In this document: piece after piece, positions 57,201 to 59,749 of the stretch
Layout: every line of letters begins with the position of its first letter
Numbering within the stretch: the stretch's first letter is position 1
Origin: Seminavis robusta
Taxonomy: Eukaryota; Bacillariophyta; Bacillariophyceae; Naviculales; Naviculaceae
Length of the DNA: 59,749 bases
Direction of reading: 5' to 3'
Assembly (NCBI GenBank): GCA_903772945.1
Contig: CAICTM010000559.1
Span: 1-59,749, forward strand
Position numbers and translations under genes: made by a program
Notes under the pieces: model-generated
The model's input: the letters and a program-made list of their open reading frames with translations, nothing else
Told to the model about the DNA's origin: nothing
Databases searched by the model: none

Positions 57201-57727
57201 TTGTGGCCCAAGCGGATCAACGTCGGTCGATGCAACAGCAACAACAACAACAGCAACAACAGCAACAGCAACAGCCACAATATCAGTTCAACTATATGCA
57301 CCATAATATGGATCGAGGACGAGGACGCGACGTTATTTCGTCCTCCTTTCGTTCGTCTCATACACGAGAAGAAACCATGTCCTACAATCAGTCGTACAAC
57401 CAGTCCTACTACGATTCGTCTCGAGCCGGTGCCACGACCATTACGAGCACTTTGGGAGGTGAAACGGACCGTGAACCAGCAGATGACTACTATTCGTCGT
57501 CCGATGGCACCGCCTCGTCCGAGACAGATGGCAGTGCCAGTGGTGATGTTGTGCTCGATGCCATTCAGCAACAAGAAGCCGCGGAGGAACGTCGTCGACG
57601 CTTGAAACTACAAAGCTTTGCGCGAGCGACCTACAATCGAATTGAAGAGGAAGCGATTGTGGATTTGACCCAGACCCGGTCTTCCGACGAAAAGAAAACA
57701 GTTTCCACGAGAGGAATTTTTTTTTAG
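33299..57727 (+). CDS. giant Ser-rich low-complexity protein, 8,142 residues, family not recognised
   Basis: One uninterrupted frame of 24.4 kb with no intron needed. No catalytic domain or signal peptide was recognised. Composition is dominated by Ser, Glu, Asp, Thr, Ala and Lys with few aromatics and about two dozen Cys, as in disordered proteins. Order: a basic N-terminus (MVKKSSQPSLLQAAGRTRVG); a Lys/Ser-rich block (about 281-480); acidic tracts including 16 Glu (1220-1235); a helical-looking part near 1545-1610 (GKRLLLEAKRLVMKS); several tandem arrays (listed separately); one hydrophobic stretch (4206-4229); a repeat zone rich in DxRSxxSMP (about 6040-6700); and a C-terminal part with a folded-looking segment (about 7640-7690), a coiled coil (about 7842-7887), 14 Gln and a basic helix (AEERRRRLKLQSFARATYNR). 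SxxxS and RS dipeptides imply heavy phosphorylation. A scaffold or cytoskeletal/nuclear matrix role is possible but unsupported. A frame this long without stops can only be kept by selection. Confidence 0.9.
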   Translation: MVKKSSQPSLLQAAGRTRVGGIRLGSFSTSGTGSFSNANNSKNSKKDPPEKTHFRLPSGAGAALGCQNPKSPMSCLTPEGAYNDNLYYQDVDDQVLVVKQDPEEERDAGTPEELLVLKADAPVRDTIDNNNNPEEERQDSNDPPIFKSPRHMLHRRASDAAVVAPMASGFSDVDGTPKKMKHMELNGGIAFTAPSPITLDRVVLQASQEHATPSKSASNSTGEVSKEPPIVVENNDEEGTPAIEKLLTPKVIVTKVSEPDLSESPKNDDTDDNTNNTSTNNSSKPEKDKTKKIAFDKVRRLLNRMKPKEVKALGKRGSGSAATSAEDQASSKKTSSKQSTTSKGQSTTASSAKASKTSLASKKAVLSQASSKRSGLGFASKLGSKLGSVTKTGSVASSKSSSSSKASGIKKASSKDSSKVAADAATMAASQAVEQAASKSGSMPLSLAKLSSSRNSSSKGSSRAATNASRGPSLADILQAEAENEENSALNMEDPAHPGDTLMDHDYEDEEGPFDQELKKELTKELIMDTAKDTGTDLDDGVLEEIISQVSSTRGSLQSSIHKLIEAQSRSVSTSIGTKSSGRDLEEMPTLTSSEKRASSDFYQTLLARAMKLKGSKDGGVSRLRKISSDSSPSVSSSAKKASSTKSPAAYSAMSNQDQSRSAKVSQASAKLSSSSPASNNSSRKSDALKSTTRGTPAASQKSGASEKQASVKSNPIPTEIGVTRKIASKPETPAGTVSSIPREVVVTEKPPSTKAKKRTIRGDTSPQDSSQRDSVWEKLWEKWEPFRKEGQDPPPTQNAASKPPILKHRNHEDNQHDKRTDPPESVVDVPIDEEEPLVDDRRRGSKVSTNSEGIIVIEDNEILYDLESRDGPNFGGSEDQNNRGQKIHIISDREPYGQEKLSGKKNRGQDRYSADVQETRGRSRQPIVFTSSDLDDNDRSGRRSTGSRNYDDATSEASPEPLLFVASTLESLERLKSTASSMADSKIRSRSFSPNRSPRFVGGKPVRRASGVPSELEFPMTPIDVEDSITMTQRLNKYKIGGGNLSVPEPSTTKPDLPDVILVEPPVKSKAKTSNVRDKLKKKAEQMAEKHKAKQERNLTIQTVEKHNNGDDYDDDGELSGLTNFPIAEINAFHKKESVSDLDNSIRNFPLLNIMEGGTIKTVSELDPGPEGEPKRLDSDSHTGSISGLVDHIVVAKPAKADEEEDDDVDKYAAMEGGEEEEEEEEEEEEEEEEPTGTGENPFVLHQDIDIERDAEGAALADSITEWSIQEIESEDTGAVAVEVMLSACNQTQLGQMFLKNVPMSLQRKKKEGVQTVLKRINEQGQMVVLKTPIAKESALPSSSDENVRRPYPSKPVQATPRISNIGKNQFARGRSDPNGADGTDKYARKKSRKQASDSMADITDAFLSERNKGLRDAPSFDEKESFSRKSSESHNKAEVEVEAEDGSRMPISALARALNAELNADDSSSEGGFLSEAENFEQFISSGVNIDEILGLDKSSEERSDREGDVEYSVSVESSIINLVEYEDDEEDDATEQEQEQEDEGDMTDGKRLLLEAKRLVMKSHISESEKKDLLDTLARFGRARLSLSPAAKAELVRGLSNISEDFIPDLIDLTDLGESFMDRPMSDVPPLSDEPIISDDPPMSDEPMSEDQPITESSGVEDVTSVSEESEQLEKQMEDLRQLAAQHNVENVATEDYPKQPVKSQDSLETLMDLAAQLLRMKGDQEGTTVNAQEEPTSVKPNTEVEDGLVIVPGVDVPQFEGKSNEEESSTKSAASISAADLNSKQVANMDGHFLSNTAISTLLEHVMRHAGEETLETVCQATTDNLACGGQTLPEEPTLSNTKKMIEDVQKEISAIKPDEKETLERPGPPGIPITSESIVAQGMLQKASRDRSSSNVDSSISSGVVPTQKVELDISYLNRKKQQKPTGAFGALCAVTEHAFCGPRVIPPTDLDYHLNISDVSMAASRMAVAPRSDKAPGAFFGDGSVSGLSGEDVERRVDEVLKAKETSAQYLKPDREQAPPHPLSSLPSLNLTMFGSSASRTNTEGVEITNSQAQRMIAGSAQMMMMAGSQGDEGLPAVPRMRSDESESASKEELVGEPVADEDSTLPSVSPELEESKVMRLTVETVPIEITRTRRNNRKPPIPDDMNLKRVSKPSNAKGPRPKPQPEVRLKGPKTAKTPKAGQTMESSPAPRSAGKEAPVGTEIARAMGKGLEPEASEASEYHDDDFEGVTKNDTEVFAAIMRRSQKERSGLEPDAPKCGLDDISQLTACDSILADSDGSHMTESISGGTRSSQRLSIANSSNSMAGSDGSGQSDGDHFQQNYMEDEEYPSAEDDDDDAPFAEGDEEPSAEDEEPSGDTVDQYVIVDGQKHYVREGEDGNYVAKNYRAAGGGFEESEEDESDQFDLRGPGGPLEQEEEVSSDYESRENGHYDLTNEGEVYGGDGGSLQDDDQEGIAATESQDKKSQTSLGIVAVHSGDRSQRSQRSKSSRQSQQRDQNARFLDDQTNKSSGQDGGIPSANKVVLGADDLERSSTASQRSNAIDQSKDQSKESNSLVSYEDEGSAAKERLNAPKQNQSKDSNSLVASDDDLSMVGMDPEYEENLSLRMEPSGALAETIFQAYSNVESVASYLSANFSENPSPSNLYAGSGSYHSLTVGSIKSARSIRSESGGQGQAEVKPAASSHSLSARRGKIPVIEEKASDPTSTDDYSNQSQQYLSVIDFHQPVQLNYFNSIGHGNNAAVKPIASAHGLSSQQGTRPEIEAKPSEASSSNSSGIVGDSQQAPVRTLQSVALARSLSAQRRQQNLFQDQFEGPTDTDSSGLVSATRGIREDSLDHEANVESNETDSSGVVSTTPFVLSVRSREHVDNRSAQMQVEETLVESARVSVSSEASRDLHRSEVLETSSSLKEMAQTFIVQTTSSGTTAMEPSMEIQRAATLNGSSDGSDLETQGGDNLEMQQLSHLRAPSGSTATALDASTSDTAGKFSAEDETRKDGSNILSASTSMSLQHDIYSYDFKKNSILESKDTYDFKQNSILESKDTDPGGLRKNSMLTSRSEAMGSTTLNIPSDVEEDDDADEHIDAFHTGPTDFIISAQSNEHDPSIVLADADFTQPQEIIFCESSMDSEANSAAVRGQDFQRPSTHTVVSCPEMHNPMDGASMDAIEHTSAPTEVFGDHPYSDQSTLGSEGVSTVPSKSEPGMQVRPAPSVGALPVQDSSSTRPISPFNALLSLVTGSGVREQPITVDQGVSPQAGAPVFTEGDYNMISSLMGDVAEDPPSDTKVRPIMTAETSSLTRQPSIASKEFLFQRGDQSALVQSYVSSQQTGSAVSSRQPVDPPTLLAESASASLDHLTQPIDLSGIESWSPSLAASFKSEEHASTVNSAERSNGTSGKETSVGDSARQPSKSEFHETAEASQQSSSGSGVFSPSLAASVKSKERAADVASEKLSSAGSAKRSIGTSGKEASVSDSARQPSKSEFHATAEASEQSSSASANQWSKHSGKVSSDSMRQSSEEEDTTEDQEQRSSPDSEKNQSSSEHSKQSAQPSTQSHSHESNELLDSLQIPELPMSSSQAASDAVPYDLSMNADESLRTAGSSTERRTEGRSTTDGRSTTEGRSTTEGRSTADGRSTDFESKTTLTALKAPMPADDESKNTRSRRKPWSPTDDSESKKTITSLKPPMPAFSPLSLERPRNAGTESLNDELQSPPLMPSDSIGFESKEVNLSKLWTADESTGSVSSDSITASRTSVTSALMRPPVPAMSPQSQQQQREPSASKSKTTSSSILKPLMPPLSPQSLGQQTKEPKEHSVGKESNGVRLSSFLELDKGKASAPPAVSTDGASKTTMTSLLKPPVPTESPQSIERKWRKATELAKGAAKIPESPSGSVGLDSREVRLTTAEKSSHHDASESWTTLSVLRVPRPAASPNSFIDERRTANDESVGSKDDRTKETLSMNGSASLLEIQSKEVRLSSFMDGTLCSSRQEVSDSPGSSANTGSASSSQSLAQSQGIKNDSLHHSTAPKSAPPKVSSTSLSQHLARDRESRSTHESFHTVESAKTEETSNLASQERTKDTHSSHTDQSKLEIFTMTEWLDFQNEGTEVFLKAETESDTQSISNESDESNQRAKPDNDNHSLDMSLSHSDSDDGVLEVDPGAKVGSLEAAETVDPIFGAESFMTQGKNSKAPASKSLCDIDKRPRCDVNTLLCIAGAPLAIAAAPFAVAAHLVSGPSLNAIQCGQDSKELKNDQSVAIAAINGSAARIEAKAQTSVSSSSRHQSGSSQSLAEFNALTAKPTRGPHSQTSSVVETTKVQAKGLCSMSPCIGGGPKALEADHSTPDDFQMIAESEDRNAEGSDFFKELPDRSEDEKKVPEPSTVAKQIDESMPTREQQQADSASMLTREQELELLKEMRQKTVMNVGSDSSISQCSSNQSLSLKSPSTLEETEAMEMNAGTDAEGGDRDGADALIPQDSKESSKSSGSRPIVRPLSTSSERSDGPNDVATNAMTTSTLPVSTLNTSGDEAIEAKRSADNSFKSTEDVISQKSKERVPIEEATAPHEWRNTAASHKSEASMKSSAARTPSEKDGIYSVELKSDVMSGHLASADTEYQDISVSHRYGDPPPGSKKEPMDPPNDLSPVARNDATEQEHHSGSSVADETLTLTPANSILDTDLKFESPAIATAKADSETEFGVGADLHDGTPTYNQSEPNQKESGESPAESNISEVSPSTNTDDEGLAFHTPHATSFASENVRDKIIDIHSSKGSSRRGSVQRGDVVPEDSPQLSYISDDYISDYCDSTLPTRGDDPFISNDQNLITPRPDPEEQLPDEASMPMHPPKSIQAPSSVLETIAGQGEQNGEEADKNVARSSQVSRSTLGSKSNKPAGGFVQADTGSSKNLKSAGSVPSETGSAHYVGRSSQVSRSTLGSKSNKKVGEFVEADTGSFKNLKTAGSVPSKTGSVHYDLEPKETEPTLLALETYSYNNYTRQSQGTTSTLGSNKSGILHSLEQEIRESNLAAPLTGNSNDLASTRDSLVTGSTIGSKSGAQKEFLKETAPGLLDADAPIPGKGMMERFASARDSMEGESSSSSGGVDQSLLLQGSNDSGGLLLSVTRSDYEDDRETPMFSESETGYDQDAYNGGSEQENSSYSSSGESKQYDSTDDLLRMPLPHRDSSVFDATSIASSSKRQSAAESSSSNASALQGNRPASASSGEEVIVVSESQTQPRSSASGSNEEIVGGQGTTSEEYLSTIPELELNSASSREVNQLVKNAQENRKTAVNLVAANSRASGQSLDASNSDRFPTRLSTKELIRLYTESGSVESRSISRSYSNTSQSPSGRTSSMADSYHNRPSNPTNTSTSTSFDFEKSGGYNARYSASSNGMVSSGVSRSQVGPDFGAVSASGISHSSQTHSTGNLSYGAQTSPNLKKEALDAPAYAGDPLQVYLARPQLNNGGAGPDAQDAVSLVDRTMTLTNEVSTRSIHSAPELHTGSAIDQLNSNQEKRIDIDLVSYGSTYSTPAPAPIPATNRATNPAEHQTAMGTEEDVISRPSWDVGMNISSAGSPSWAELTEASKSVFSSMARTNKTTQERVGTGPGTSGVSLAAHITTMKSPAGARSVQSAPATSSARPNLAMGGHSEDQASYDSGIAEADTTSESTSKSVSNMTFAERSTTAATTTGMSILGRERVLHSAAATTRSVHSAPGPNLTQSYTEAVAAEATKSPSTETHKSLPMWDEMSKNSESESAGRQSVAAETTKNHGVTKNSRIESAGTPSWNELEISKSESAGRQSVAAETTKTHPTWDDLTKISRKDSAGTPSWTELTVESKNVFSAVVKPTQDRKLDDIYGLLNKEEKAQTLSPTGSNRNLQDGRVIRSKGSIGETKVIMGPVIPSATHQTEATRLGSDDASYGTRDSSDDPLPLSFLNESRSFASIPSKRRINHSSTADDDKSTETEVTRGGSSRLNIAGTAAAEKAAETSTKSDSRTAASSIHNTMTPAAETQTQVEKTPSLGAHSAPDAGAEERFVRNYLRSPGSMPEMQHRTHVPTGQDASNYTVYSYSVQSVPGPSNYSMRNDTRSVVSTPVANQGVAMATGMTAIKQPSNYPMPGVEKLDTKESSQFEGTSSYSYSIQTFPGAEDYKERRDARSFASMPTVMHESAHHLGASVSMSQSERNPNFSNSTPIGPANVGNSLRNDTTPIVSTPVVQQSTWDSANMFQKSSNYSYSAQTAPELVENRERKDTRSVASLPAFYQGAGFTADPKVESGKHFSYNAPSAPGSSINVMQQNTHSPAIPVAAMTQSETIPTSAQSVPETGGGHIFVGNDSRSIATMPAYHQGAAVQQSDKNISYDAPLATGSSMNVMQQNTHSPTFPEMTQANTIPTSAQSFPETGGGHIFVGNDSRSIATMPAYHQGAVVQQSDKNSSYNAPSATGSSMNVVQQNTQSPTIPVAAVSQAERIPTSAQPVPESGGGNDSRSAASMPAMQQSTRQPDRHPNYFSYSASAHSAPGTAGGADSFVGIDSRSVATMPAMYQGTQVPNATAMAPHNLEKRSNYSFRAQTDAGTTEPAVLRDTISGTAVPTQRNDVTHLGVYSVSNQYSSMTSGTIEGFSEGSNRRQVLPMSDSDRAFLHDFSPFAASGTVGAPIVADSRSVVSMPVMRDGLTMTEQDDTSRPQKSPRGAQPGGPIINVMKDARSIASMPPLTEGGLDRMPVVQGAGADGEPLARNKYDAKSVGSASKESTTMTPTMTETDQPSTDAVGMRNDAALAMTKGGRPTVVTASMSITDKGTFLQKGPASEARTPGSKSGGYNMKSLDSDSFGSASSTRKGAHATIATEPMTETDQPSLPRYTYDGRSIGSGPGASTGMQGVSGPTQNSNATEQSEKGTKLETHVASHNAGNKYDTGGASRIEEKNRSLSVGSSMNEPIDLLGPDEELKSARQASVGSTSRRGPVSGSISNTSSDDDVISLGKFKVEITPVQDHDGSSEGMLSNQPDFASKGSSGLASVSRAESNFQEGVEQTAERSASFSEIEIKPPIPKSEPELLPTSSSKLSKSSKGVEAMWMDTESGRHVISTDVASASNNVIRHVRSGETSSWLNASELGEGSTAAGSAGNGFKRTESSSWLMSDSTDEEKRDTSSNNIDGGVAKASSPETHQQSRRPSETSLSTRKQGPVKHGEAPFDDKLNHQANQPIADVSLEVDRDVYQDQVRPPKLFVSPQSSSDEDASRQSDAASANSTYSKSTEEIVNDATLRNLATTGDASATRDFVSQIINDQQIQQFASTNADSSVGTNEEAQMHEALSLCYSPPDDDEDSFATTTEAELTDAEYNMLSTQPSIPLRETISLDHDGKDQVASLPQPPESDKVKQPPKSTQNPSEGKTTTGEGSTERTTTSIPLPPIRTSDKMSVEREKSLAQGSFEVQIIDAAKSSTEGSSRNHSNERNQNREEGRNSTPTKRALPELESGRPQDRMSAKRLQVESRVAERKNQESKVPDSPAASVNNRHELGSPAASALPSFGSHTVFSSNTLSSERSRDEAGTSYSAQSSFDNRQLFSSASSRSGSERENKYARRIRESTRQELRQADKRPPSRLERDSHFSQDSQDSGRGDDEQWQEHAQGSVGTESNSSVESGPNSDVLISDSETSSGEETGAISELIAHFDDVTLTNENGRLQVAVLGDNASFKGDSELFRALRDIRRQRGEPVPDHQSVQSSRGVSDYGSPDPTLDPIDVETMMSYTESMYLPDMRPDLHSHMRHSESIYSADDVSMSSRSRYAAYPYNGRSSYSYASSVDYNASTMQPRLPLHRADSMLSGIRSIDSTTSVAATRDLVDDGIGDIQESSSNMDSVATHASQKARELRAQLDQALKTSAAIRSTQERLGAELSTFKRRLDKQRQVNHSLSPRSSRMAGSSPSSSDRQFRSSYEPHSDYMASEGSSSRNYDHYNRINHPHNNYGSSQRGHSSGESPERRRMSDSTAQFVAQADQRRSMQQQQQQQQQQQQQQPQYQFNYMHHNMDRGRGRDVISSSFRSSHTREETMSYNQSYNQSYYDSSRAGATTITSTLGGETDREPADDYYSSSDGTASSETDGSASGDVVLDAIQQQEAAEERRRRLKLQSFARATYNRIEEEAIVDLTQTRSSDEKKTVSTRGIFF
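34139..34735 (+). other. Lys/Ser-rich block of the giant protein
   Basis: About 200 residues dominated by Ser, Lys and Ala (SSKKTSSKQSTTSKG, KKASSKDSSKVAADAA). It recalls Ser/Lys-rich silica-associated proteins in composition only. No signal peptide precedes it, so secretion to the silica compartment is not supported. Confidence 0.6.
36956..37003 (+). repeat. polyglutamate tract, GAG/GAA repeat
   Basis: Sixteen consecutive Glu codons, first GAG-rich and then GAA, in frame within the giant gene (residues 1220-1235). A likely length-variable trinucleotide run. Confidence 0.9.
42356..42439 (+). repeat. 14-residue tandem duplication in the giant gene
   Basis: Two adjacent 42-base copies encode YDFKKNSILESKDT and YDFKQNSILESKDT. 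A third, partial echo (RKNSMLTS) follows. Confidence 0.85.
43406..43780 (+). repeat. 62-residue tandem duplication in the giant gene
   Basis: Two copies begin SPSLAAS at 43406 and 43592, 186 bases apart. Both contain GTSGKE, then DSARQPSKSEFH, then TAEAS and a Ser run. The second carries a few extra residues in its first third. Confidence 0.85.
44120..44209 (+). repeat. 18-bp minisatellite coding for GRSTTE/D
   Basis: Five in-frame units of six residues, Gly-Arg-Ser-Thr-(Thr/Ala)-(Asp/Glu)-like, with high base identity, which implies recent expansion. Confidence 0.9.
44215..45240 (+). repeat. irregular LKPPxPxxSPxS / SKEVRLSS module series
   Basis: About six Pro-rich words (LKAPMPA, LKPPMPAFSPLS, MRPPVPAMSPQS, LKPLMPPLSPQS, LKPPVPTESPQS, LRVPRPAASPNS) alternate with SKEVNLSKLW, SNGVRLSSFL, SREVRLTT and SKEVRLSSFM at irregular spacing. 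The repeated SP sites could be proline-directed kinase targets or SH3/WW-type ligands (inference). Confidence 0.75.
45914..45985 (+). other. single strongly hydrophobic segment of the giant protein
   Basis: Residues 4206-4229 (TLLCIAGAPLAIAAAPFAVA and a few more) are Ala/Leu/Ile/Val-rich and long enough to span a membrane, unlike the rest of the protein that I read. They follow a Cys/Arg-containing word (CDIDKRPRCDVN). This could be a membrane segment, a hairpin insertion or a buried helix. Confidence 0.6.
47898..48191 (+). repeat. 49-residue tandem duplication in the giant gene
   Basis: Two copies 147 bases apart share RSSQVSRSTLGSKSNK, EADTGS/QADTGS, KNLK(S/T)AGSVPS and TGS(A/V)HY. A degenerate third (STLGSNKSG, then STIGSKSG) follows. 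Confidence 0.85.
50510..50770 (+). repeat. ESAGRQSVAAETTK / SAGTPSW modules in the giant gene
   Basis: Two copies of ESAGRQSVAAETTK alternate with SAGTPSWNELEISKS and SAGTPSWTELTVESK. A related SAGSPSWAELTEASKSVFSS lies upstream near 49970, so the module predates the local duplication. Confidence 0.8.
51440..53400 (+). repeat. DxRSxxSMP repeat array of the giant protein
   Basis: About ten variants of a module of roughly 60-76 residues built as YSYSxQSxPG ... DxRSxA(S/T)MP ... YQG. Examples are RDARSFASMP, KDTRSVASLP, NDSRSIATMP (twice), IDSRSVATMP, ADSRSVVSMP and KDARSIASMP. Two units at about 52200 and 52430 are nearly identical at base level with a 228-base period (76 residues); the next is offset 234 bases and lacks a short HIFVG insert. 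Confidence 0.85.
56822..56956 (+). other. predicted coiled coil near the C-terminus of the giant protein
   Basis: SQKARELRAQLDQALKTSAA followed by a further 25 residues ending FKRRLDKQRQ shows heptad spacing of Leu/Ala with charged flanks, residues about 7842-7887. It may dimerise or bind a helical partner. Confidence 0.6.
57233..57274 (+). repeat. polyglutamine tract, CAA/CAG
   Basis: Fourteen Gln codons of mixed CAA and CAG (residues 7979-7992), then Pro-Gln-Tyr-Gln. Probably length-variable. Confidence 0.9.
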
Positions 57728-58141
57728 GCAGGGCAACAGAGAAAGAGAAGAAGTTGAATGCACAAAAGAGAGAAAGAAATGAAGAATTGAATGTATATAG
57801 CAAATGTATGTACGATGCATGGAAGCACATTGAATGAATGCCAAGTGAAAGATGAATAGACCATTGCAACCACAAGGAGAGAACAGTACAGTGTACATGT
57901 CAGAACAAAAGAAGTCTCCTTGGAGTAGGTACTAAGAATATGTAAAGAGAAACCTTGGCACAGCATAGAGTGTTACACTTAGCAACTGTTGGCCCTTTAG
58001 AAGTACCTTCGTTCTGTTGTGTGCCCCAGCTAGCCAGAGTCTTGTAGAGTCAGTTTCTAGCTTGCTAGAAAGAACTTTGGCTCATGGAAATCAATCCACC
58101 AACACATCAAGGCCACCTGTCTGTCCAGCCAGCTATCAACC
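57728..58141. other. convergent spacer
   Basis: 3' UTR regions of the giant gene and bL20m. The bases after the stop are A- and GA-rich; no gene seen. Confidence 0.5.
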
Positions 58142-58866
58142 CTACTTTTGCTTCTTCTTTTTCTTGGGGATCCATGCCATGGTATCTGGTTCGTAATAGT
58201 AATCTTCCTCTTCATCTTGATCATCATCAAACTCCCATCCATCTTGATGGGAATACTTGGCATGCTCCTTTTTGACGCCCGTGGACTCTTGTACCACATC
58301 GACAATGGCCTTGAAGGCAAAAGGCTCATTGGCGGCCAGATCGGCTAATATTTTGCGATTGAGTTGAATGTTGCTATTCTTGGAGCTGGTCTTGGAGTCG
58401 TCTCCCCGCAGATTGAGGAGATGCATAAATTCGGAATAGCGAAAGGCGTATTGTCGGACTCCGGCAGAAATGCGTTGGATCCAGACCTTTTTGTACTCGC
58501 GACGTTTGCGTCTTCGATCTCGATAGGCATACTGCCAGCTCTTTTCAACGCGACGCACGGCAATGGAATAGCAATTCTTGGCGCGACCACGAAAGCCTTT
58601 GCTGAATTGGAGCAGTCGTTTGTGCTGAATAGACGAAATAGACAAGGGAGTGAGTTAGTGAGTGAGTGAGTCAACGGAAGTACTTTGCTACATTCTAAAA
58701 CTACAATTTGCTGTCCTACCTTTTTGCTGGCAAACGTTCTGGCAACAATGTTCTGAGGAGAATTGGACCAAGCCGATGGTGCTGAGGGATGCAAAGGAAA
58801 CCGGCTGGCCATGGTGGAGGTCGCCGTGTTCCAGGATGACACTACGAATCGACGTAGCAGCGACAT
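58142..58866 (-). CDS. mitochondrial large-subunit ribosomal protein bL20m
   Basis: Binds 23S-type rRNA early in large-subunit assembly. Exons 58866-58720 and 58624-58142 flank a 95-base GT-AG intron; 209 residues. Exon 1 encodes an Arg/Ser-rich leader without acidic residues (MSLLRRFVVSSWNTATST), a mitochondrial presequence. Exon 2 begins HKRLLQFSKGFRGRAKNCYS and continues with RRKRREYKKVWIQRISAGVR, the bL20 core, then LNRKILADLAANEPFAF, the usual bL20 C-terminal helix. An extension of about 45 residues has an acidic run (DDDQDEEEDYYYEPD) and ends in KKKKKQK. Plastid bL20 is normally plastid-encoded in this lineage, and there is no signal peptide, so the product is assigned to mitochondria. 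Confidence 0.92.
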
Positions 58867-59749
58867 GGTCAAGGTGTTGTTGTTTGTGCTGTCTGGCAGC
58901 CAGCTAAGGTACCAGTAGCTAGTCTAGGTAGAGTTGGTTTCGATGCCGTCGTCTCGGTCGTCGTCTCTGTGGCCATGGTCGTCTTCCTGAAGGCAAGCGG
59001 AGGCCAGACGAAAGATCACAATCACGGATGGATTCAGGACTGAAAGATCATTCACTTTCTACGAACTGAGGTCGATGTGAAGGATGACATGGTGGGGAGT
59101 TCGACGTAAAAGTATGAACTAAAATAGAGGGGAATTACGCTACGAGGTAGATCTTCATTAGGGTTGAGGTTGATCTCGATGTGACAACGCGATCACATCT
59201 CACACTCCCTCATCAACCGAGAACCATCTCGAAATAGTAGCGAATTCGTACTCGAACTACATCTCGTCGTTTCGTTGTAACAGTACTAGATGTAACATAG
59301 AGTGGGGCCGGTTCCCCTTTTTGTTGTCGTAGTCACTTCGCGAGCTCGTTGTTGGGTCCAATGCGATGACGAGCGCTGATGTGGAGTGCTACTCGCACTA
59401 TCCTGATGCCTTGGTCAAGCTGTTCAAGCAGGGCGACGAATGATCGACCTTGGAGCACGTCTACTGTTCCAACCAAGATTGCGTTCGAACAGTTCGAGAA
59501 GCTGCGCCCCGCTATCATCTTGACGAAAGGTCAAGAATGAGAACAAGGTCGACCTCTACTACAAGCCGAGCGACATCTGGGGCACGTCGACCACGCTATC
59601 CTTATGAAGCACTTCTCGCGTGGTGTCATCAAGTTTGCCAACTTCGGCACGCGCCCGCGGTGGATGCGATTGCCGTACACCTCTACATCAAGGCAATCCA
59701 GAGTTCTACCCTGGAGTCAGTGCGACGACGTCGAAGAGCTCAAGAGCAT
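58867..59749. other. right-end spacer with decayed coding-like and possible LTR sequence
   Basis: From about 59360 to the window end, short protein-like stretches appear in shifting plus frames (SADVECYSHYPDALVKLFKQ, then VDLYYKPSDIWGT, then HFSRGVIKFANFG), interrupted by stops and frame changes: a decayed gene or element. Upstream, about 59089-59282 begins TGGTGGGGAG and ends TTGTAACA, the TG...CA form of an LTR, but no second LTR, primer site or target duplication was confirmed. GGGGCCGGTTCCCC at about 59305 is a short hairpin followed by a T run. Confidence 0.3.

Noticed and set aside
33299..57727. Several separate genes rather than one giant gene
   Set aside because: No in-frame stop or clear promoter-like break is seen, and style of composition carries on across the whole frame. 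One gene is the simplest reading, though RNA could still change it.
1..59749. tRNA, rRNA or CRISPR elements
   Set aside because: I scanned spacers by eye for tRNA B-box-like GGTTCGAATCC, rRNA-like blocks and regular repeat-spacer arrays and saw none. A covariance-model search would be decisive.

Overview
The window reads as nuclear DNA of a photosynthetic stramenopile, most likely a diatom. Genes are small and closely packed on both strands. Introns are short (about 73-130 bases) with GT-AG borders. One product is a diatom-type cyclin. Two products begin with a signal peptide followed by a Phe-containing cleavage motif, the pattern that sends proteins into complex plastids. The species cannot be settled from the sequence alone.

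Layout. Bases 1-2330 hold a decayed retroelement with RNase H remnants. Bases 2447-4020 hold a 150-bp repeat and a decayed or cryptic spliced gene with a duplicated intron-exon unit. Then come an aldehyde dehydrogenase (4278-6141, +), a FAX/metaxin-like glutathione transferase (6673-7596, -) diverging from a probably plastid MATE transporter (7895-9781, +), an LYR-motif protein (10353-10709, +), a CRAL-TRIO pseudogene fragment (11010-11200, -) beside its intact three-exon paralogue (11501-12608, -), a cyclin (13960-14916, -), a TRF4-type poly(A) polymerase (16724-18296, +) and a trypsin-like-fold protein (19135-20367, +). Three paralogous leucine-rich-repeat genes follow (21850-23439 +, 23966-25384 -, 29424-31028 +), with a repeat-rich 4-kb spacer before the third. 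Next is a GT31 galactosyltransferase-like type II membrane protein (31344-32765, -).

Bases 33299-57727 are one uninterrupted reading frame of 8,142 residues, 41% of the window. The product is Ser-rich, mostly of disordered composition, with several internal tandem arrays, one clear hydrophobic stretch, and a C-terminal coiled coil and polyglutamine. I do not recognise its family; it is the most unusual object here. A mitochondrial bL20 ribosomal protein gene (58142-58866, -) converges on it, and the right end may carry an LTR fragment and decayed coding sequence.

The genes do not form one pathway. The visible themes are organelle-targeted housekeeping functions (ALDH, MATE, LYR, bL20m), a local LRR family in expansion, and spacers full of short GGTACC/ACCGGT palindromes that are almost absent from coding sequence. 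Introns were placed by reading frame, splice consensus and known family patterns; no transcript data were available.
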